A DNA stretch of 64,000 nucleotides. Origin: Symbiodinium natans. Lineage: Eukaryota > Sar > Dinophyceae > Suessiales > Symbiodiniaceae. The stretch lies in assembly GCA_905221605.1 (NCBI GenBank), contig CAJNDS010000857.1, positions 433,317 through 497,316 on the forward strand, given 5' to 3'. Position numbers and translations under genes: made by a program. Of the stretch, positions 60,506-64,000 are shown one piece after another; position 1 is the first letter of the stretch, and each line of letters starts with the position of its first letter. The notes beneath the pieces are model-generated. The model was not told the origin of the DNA. It was given only the letters and a program-made list of their open reading frames with translations, and made no database searches.

Positions 60506-61447
60506 CAACCTCGTGCCTGAGGTAGAAGCAGCCCTGAGCGGCGTCACGCACGGGTGTAGGGTTTTGGGTTTAGTTCCAGATGTCGTGTTCGGCGGAGCAC
60601 GATGTTCCAAAGTTTCCGAAGCATGAGCAAAGGTACTCATGAGCAAATTGCTTGGACAGTGAAAGAGCCTGCTTGGGCGAGAGGATTGGACGTAGATGCA
60701 GGAATTCGGATAAACAATTTCCCTCCACCCAATATTCACCCACAACCCAGAACAATAGGCGATAGGGACCTGCCGTACATTAGGCATACCTCCCAACGCA
60801 CATACTGTTGGGTTTTCAGTCTCTGAAGGAAAAGGCCCGGAAACTAACTATTCTGATTGGTCGTCGTTTGGACTAGTCCTAGCCGCGTTCCACCGGGCTT
60901 TTAGCATCATCCGGACGTGATTCGTTCATTTTCCTGGTTTCTTATTGCCAAGCTGGGTCCTCAACTTTCAACTGTCGGCTCCAGTGTTTAAATTCCTCAA
61001 GACAAGATGCGACGGACTATCGACAAACACTTTGCAACTTTGCAGACAGAAGCAGGCAGATGCAGCAGCCTGACAGGAACATCGTCTTTCGAGACTAAAA
61101 CACGTCCGGGAGCAGCCAACTAAAGCTGAGCAGCCCTGTATAGACAGTGTGGGACAAGACGCGAACCACGGCGACGCCGCGCAACCTGAAGCATGGGGGT
61201 GCGACGCTCAGGGCTTTAACGTTGCATTATTAGATTTTTATTGTATTCTCAGATTTTTATATTCGGATATCAAGATCATCTTATATGGTTAAATATTTAT
61301 ATTATTCAAAAGATGTGTTCTTATATTGTTATACTAGTATGTCACTTTGTTGCTTCGATGCTCTTTGGCCTGAGGCTTCCGTCTGCCATGCTGATTCCTT
61401 TTGTGGCCTGGGAGGTGCTGACAGGGGAGTGCTGCGAACTAAAGCCC

Positions 61448-61866
61448 CCCAAACCCTAAACCCTAAACCCTAAGCCCTAAACGCTAAACCCTAAACCCTA
61501 AGCCCTAAACCCTAAACCCTGAACCCTAAACTCTAAACCCTAAACCTCAAACCCTAAATCCTAAACCCCAATCCCTAAATCCCTAAACCCTAAATCCCCA
61601 AACCCCAAACATCACCTGGAGGTAGCTCGGTGCAGCATTCGGAAATGAGACCGCGGTCTCGAAAAGACCACTACGACACTGCCGGAGGGCTTCAGGACTG
61701 CGGCACCGTGCCCAACACACTCAATGCAGTGCCCTACATGCTGACCCTAAACCCTAAACCCTAAACCCTAAACCCTAAACCCTAGACCCTAAACCCTAAA
61801 CCCTAAACCCTAAACCCTAAACCCTAAACCCTAAACCCTAAACCCTAAACCCTAAACCCTAAACCT
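61448..61866 (+). repeat. Two CCCTAAA arrays around an open island
   Basis: 61448-61610 is decayed (CCCCAAT, CCCTAAT); 61743-61866 is nearly perfect. Between them 61619-61742 is open and reads SSVQHSEMRPRSRKDHYDT and GLQDCGTVPNTLNAVPYM, a possible exon. Confidence 0.9.
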
Positions 61867-62125
61867 TGGACCCCCTGCTTGGCAAGAGCAAGATGGCCCT
61901 TCGAGCCTTTTGAAGGCCGAGCCTGCGAACCATGGCATCGATGGTGCCGTACAGCTCTCAGCGCCTGCTTTTTTTTCCGTACTTTGGGACAAGTCAGACT
62001 TAGGGTTTAGGGTTTAGGGTTTAGGGTTTAGGGTTTAGGGCTTTGTAGTTTAGGGTTTGGGGTTTAGGCTTAGTTCAGGCTTGGCCCCAGCAAGTGAGAG
62101 ATGGAGTCTGGGTATTTTTAGGGTT

Positions 62126-62240
62126 GCCTGCCCAAGGACTCCACTACCCCTTAGTTAAGGAGCATTCCTTAAAGTATAAGAGGGTTCCTTATATGGCTTA
62201 AGGAATATTCCTTAATTAAGGGGTATTGGAGTCTCTGGGT
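62126..62240. mobile_element. Family G hairpin element, copy G2
   Basis: GGACTCCACTACCCCTTAG at the left and AAGGGGTATTGGAGTC at the right; the interior is the inverted form of G1 (for example AAAGTATAAGAGGGTTCCTT against AAGGAACCCTCTTATACTTT). Confidence 0.8.
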
Positions 62241-62871
62241 GTGTGTCGCTGCCAGGACACGGCTCCCAGCTCCGTTCGGCTCCGGGACGGCAGTCAAGAC
62301 AAGCAGCCTGGGCGAAGAGATGTCGGAGGGCTATCTCCCAGGATGCCCACCCAGGGTTTAGGGTTTAGGGTTAGGGTTTAGGGTTTTGGGGGTGAGGGTT
62401 GCCTTGTTAAACCCCCGTTTTGTCCTCGGTTACCTAGAATCAGCGTCCAAGACACTTTCCCTTGCCACCGAGGCAGGCTGCTGCATCCAGCCCCTGGCCT
62501 CGGGATCCGTAGTCAGATCATACAAATATATATCAATACGGTGATACAACCATACAAAAATATATGGATATATGAATGAATGAATATACGATACAACAAT
62601 GTACCAGTATACTTCCATAATAAGTGTGAAGGGCGTGCTTAATGTTGTCACAGCTCGCGTGGCCAGAAGCAGGCATGGCCCCCCTTGCTTTCAAGGTCTA
62701 GCCGAACCCAAAGACATACGCGGCCACCGCCTCAGAATTCTTGGTGCTGGGGGGTGGCAAGCAGCCCTGTCAGAGCCGGCGTGAGGCTCTGATGCGGAGA
62801 ACTCCCCAGTGGCCGCCTGGGACCCAAATTGCTGTTGGGAGTGCAGAGGGACATGGCTTGCCGCACAGAGT

Positions 62872-62903
<32 letters not shown>

Positions 62904-63011
62904 TGACTACTACTATTCCAAATTAATGATCATAATAATTATATCAATAATAATAATAGCAATAGAAGAGGATTGCTTCTATCGATGTGCCTTCTGCATC
63001 TTGACACTGAG

Positions 63012-63105
63012 AGCCGCGCCCTGTGAGGCCGACGACGGCGGCTCGGAATCCCTGGCTGCGAACTACTTCCTGCGAGAGGCTTGCCGAGGGGAAAGTGGGT
63101 CCGTT
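63012..63105 (+). CDS. Exon-like island, unknown protein
   Basis: After GACACTGAG the frame reads AAPCEADDGGSESLAANYFL and REACRGESGS, then runs on to a TTTAGGG array at 63120. No family is recognised. Confidence 0.4.
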
Positions 63106-63389
63106 GTGAGCAGATCAGGCTTTAGGGTTTAGGGTTTAGGGTTTAGGGTTTAGGGTTAGGGTTTAGGGTTTAGGGTTCCGATTTTAGTGTTTAGGGCCTC
63201 CATGTGCTGCTTCACTGTCGCGCAAGCTAGCTCTTTGGAGCGTGCGGGAGCTGTCCTTGTAAATCAATCTCTCTCTCTCTCTCTCTTTCTCCGTCTCTTT
63301 CTCTCTATATCTCAATTGTTCCACGGTCAAAAGGCGACCGAGGCCTTATGTGGTATGAAAGTCAACTAGCTAGTTAACGGGCTTTGCGA

Positions 63390-63392
63390 GGC

Positions 63393-63425
<33 letters not shown>
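63390..63425 (+). repeat. Poly-C run
   Basis: About 30 consecutive C, then CCCACCCACC. A CT-rich microsatellite stands just upstream at 63268-63310. Confidence 0.95.
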
Positions 63426-63427
<2 letters not shown>

Positions 63428-63655
63428 CACCCACCATCTCAACACCCCTTCCTCCGGCTCTTACAGATGATTGGTTCCACCAATCTCAACACCCCTGAGC
63501 CCCTGAGCCCCTACTTCTCTCCGCGTTCGCAGGCTGGGGAGCTGCAAAACCTCCAACACTTCGGGGGTGGCCCACTGGTGCCAGGGACCCAGAAGCCAGG
63601 CCTTTTTAGGGTTTCGGGTTCAGGGTTCAGGGTTTAGGGTTTAGGGGGCAAACGG

Positions 63656-63946
63656 ATGTCCACTTTACCGATGTTTACAAGCTCCTTTCCTGAAGTTGTC
63701 TTGGATGGGGTGCGTAAGACGCATCCCTATTTGGGGCAAGTCAGTGGCACACTGTCGCTGGTCACAGCTCGCAAGGCCATCCCAAAATGGCTTTGTTCTC
63801 TAAGAGACGGGGGGGAATTCGTCCAGTGGCCCTATGTTGTGCAAGTCTTCCATCAAGACCGGCAGACCGCACCATCAGTTTTTTTCGAAAAGGGGCCTTT
63901 GCACGGCCAAAGAAAGGTGGAGGCTGCGAATCCCCCCTCTTGGTGA
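63656..63946 (+). CDS. Small ORF or exon at the window edge
   Basis: 96 codons: begins STLPMFTSSFPEVVLDGVR, continues VSGTLSLVTARKAIPKWLCS and GGEFVQWPYVVQVFHQDRQ. Balanced composition and no repeat content. It follows a TTTAGGG array (63608-63645). Family not recognised; it may be an internal exon read from the array side. Confidence 0.4.
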   Translation: MSTLPMFTSSFPEVVLDGVRKTHPYLGQVSGTLSLVTARKAIPKWLCSLRDGGEFVQWPYVVQVFHQDRQTAPSVFFEKGPLHGQRKVEAANPPSW

Positions 63947-64000
63947 AACACTCAGGCGGGCGCGGAAGAGATACGTCTTCAAGACGGGCGCTGTGTACGA

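Larger units (their letters stand above)
1..64000. repeat. Other interstitial telomeric tracts
   Basis: Further tracts not listed singly. CCCTAAA strand: 7-45, 564-650, 1070-1140, 6211-6251, 8498-8540, 15479-15520, 24245-24305, 29518-29577, 30717-30780, 39298-39385, 42500-42587, 47957-48030, 55600-55690, 55986-56005, 58294-58366, 59101-59155. TTTAGGG strand: 171-222, 1253-1316, 3369-3410, 3939-3990, 7324-7365, 8644-8680, 12260-12312, 13947-14030, 14886-14920, 19339-19370, 25227-25326, 25452-25622, 28750-28795, 29086-29125, 29276-29312, 29685-29755, 31645-31675, 31828-31915, 38885-38990, 40425-40502, 42698-42731, 47788-47830, 51520-51595, 53907-53950, 54433-54560, 54764-54810, 55829-55857, 56107-56153, 57789-57818, 58765-58875, 59315-59360, 62000-62075, 62355-62390, 63120-63195, 63608-63645. 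Edges are approximate to about five bases. Confidence 0.9.

Noticed and set aside
1-64000. Many ORF ends reading LNPKP or GLGFRV
   Set aside because: These are telomeric units in translation. Both array strands contain a stop in every frame within 21 bases, so such ends mark arrays and not protein termini.
1-64000. tRNA, rRNA, snRNA genes and the dinoflagellate spliced-leader sequence
   Set aside because: None recognised by eye on either strand; a covariance-model search was not possible here.

Overview
This window looks like nuclear DNA of a dinoflagellate, probably a Symbiodiniaceae/Suessiales-type alga (lineage inferred, not proven). The evidence is plant-type telomeric heptamers (CCCTAAA/TTTAGGG) scattered through the whole 64 kb, many small exons, exons that begin with G after the acceptor AG, and a high share of introns starting with GC or GA instead of GT. 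I saw no rRNA, tRNA, CRISPR array or bacterial operon. Every gene I could recognise lies on the + strand, as expected for a unidirectional dinoflagellate gene cluster.

Layout. 0-12 kb: telomeric arrays alternating with exon-like islands. These include a BART-like (ARL2BP/CFAP36-type) gene (3.4-3.9 kb), a Trp-rich low-complexity protein (6.6-8.0 kb), the 3' end of an unknown gene (9.0-9.6 kb) and a multi-frame ORF cluster, perhaps retroelement-derived (9.9-11.5 kb). 12-25 kb: isolated exons, an octamer satellite (14.2-14.7 kb) and a RING-CH (RINGv) zinc-finger gene (20.4-20.8 kb). 25.2-34.6 kb: one long gene of about 25 exons encoding coiled coil, CH-type (fimbrin/plastin-like) modules and a helical C-terminus with acidic EF-hand-like segments. 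34.6-43 kb: satellites, arrays and exon fragments. 43.0-45.2 kb: a complete three-exon secreted CAP10/GT90 glycosyltransferase. 47.9-50.5 kb: a TPR-like helical-repeat protein. 52.0-53.9 kb: a short-chain dehydrogenase/reductase that lacks its catalytic residues. 55.7-58.0 kb: a voltage-gated K+ channel with S2, S3, S4, S5, TVGFGD filter and S6 in separate exons. 58.4-60.1 kb: coiled-coil exons. 60-64 kb: more arrays and exon-like islands.

The striking feature is how the introns are built. Telomeric arrays (more than 90 tracts, both orientations) sit inside introns. In several young-looking cases the intron is flanked by a direct repeat of 12-22 bp that carries AG|GT or AG|GC, so the left copy supplies the 5' splice site, the right copy supplies the 3' splice site, and splicing restores the uninterrupted reading frame. 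The clearest case (26,252-26,417) is an intron made almost only of telomeric repeat between 19-bp duplications. The window also carries at least seven families of short terminal-inverted-repeat elements of about 95-240 bp in and around introns. My reading is an introner-like intron-gain process in which telomeric DNA is one of the inserted cargoes. Exon boundaries were placed by eye from reading frame, phase and AG|G context; no alignment or transcript was available.
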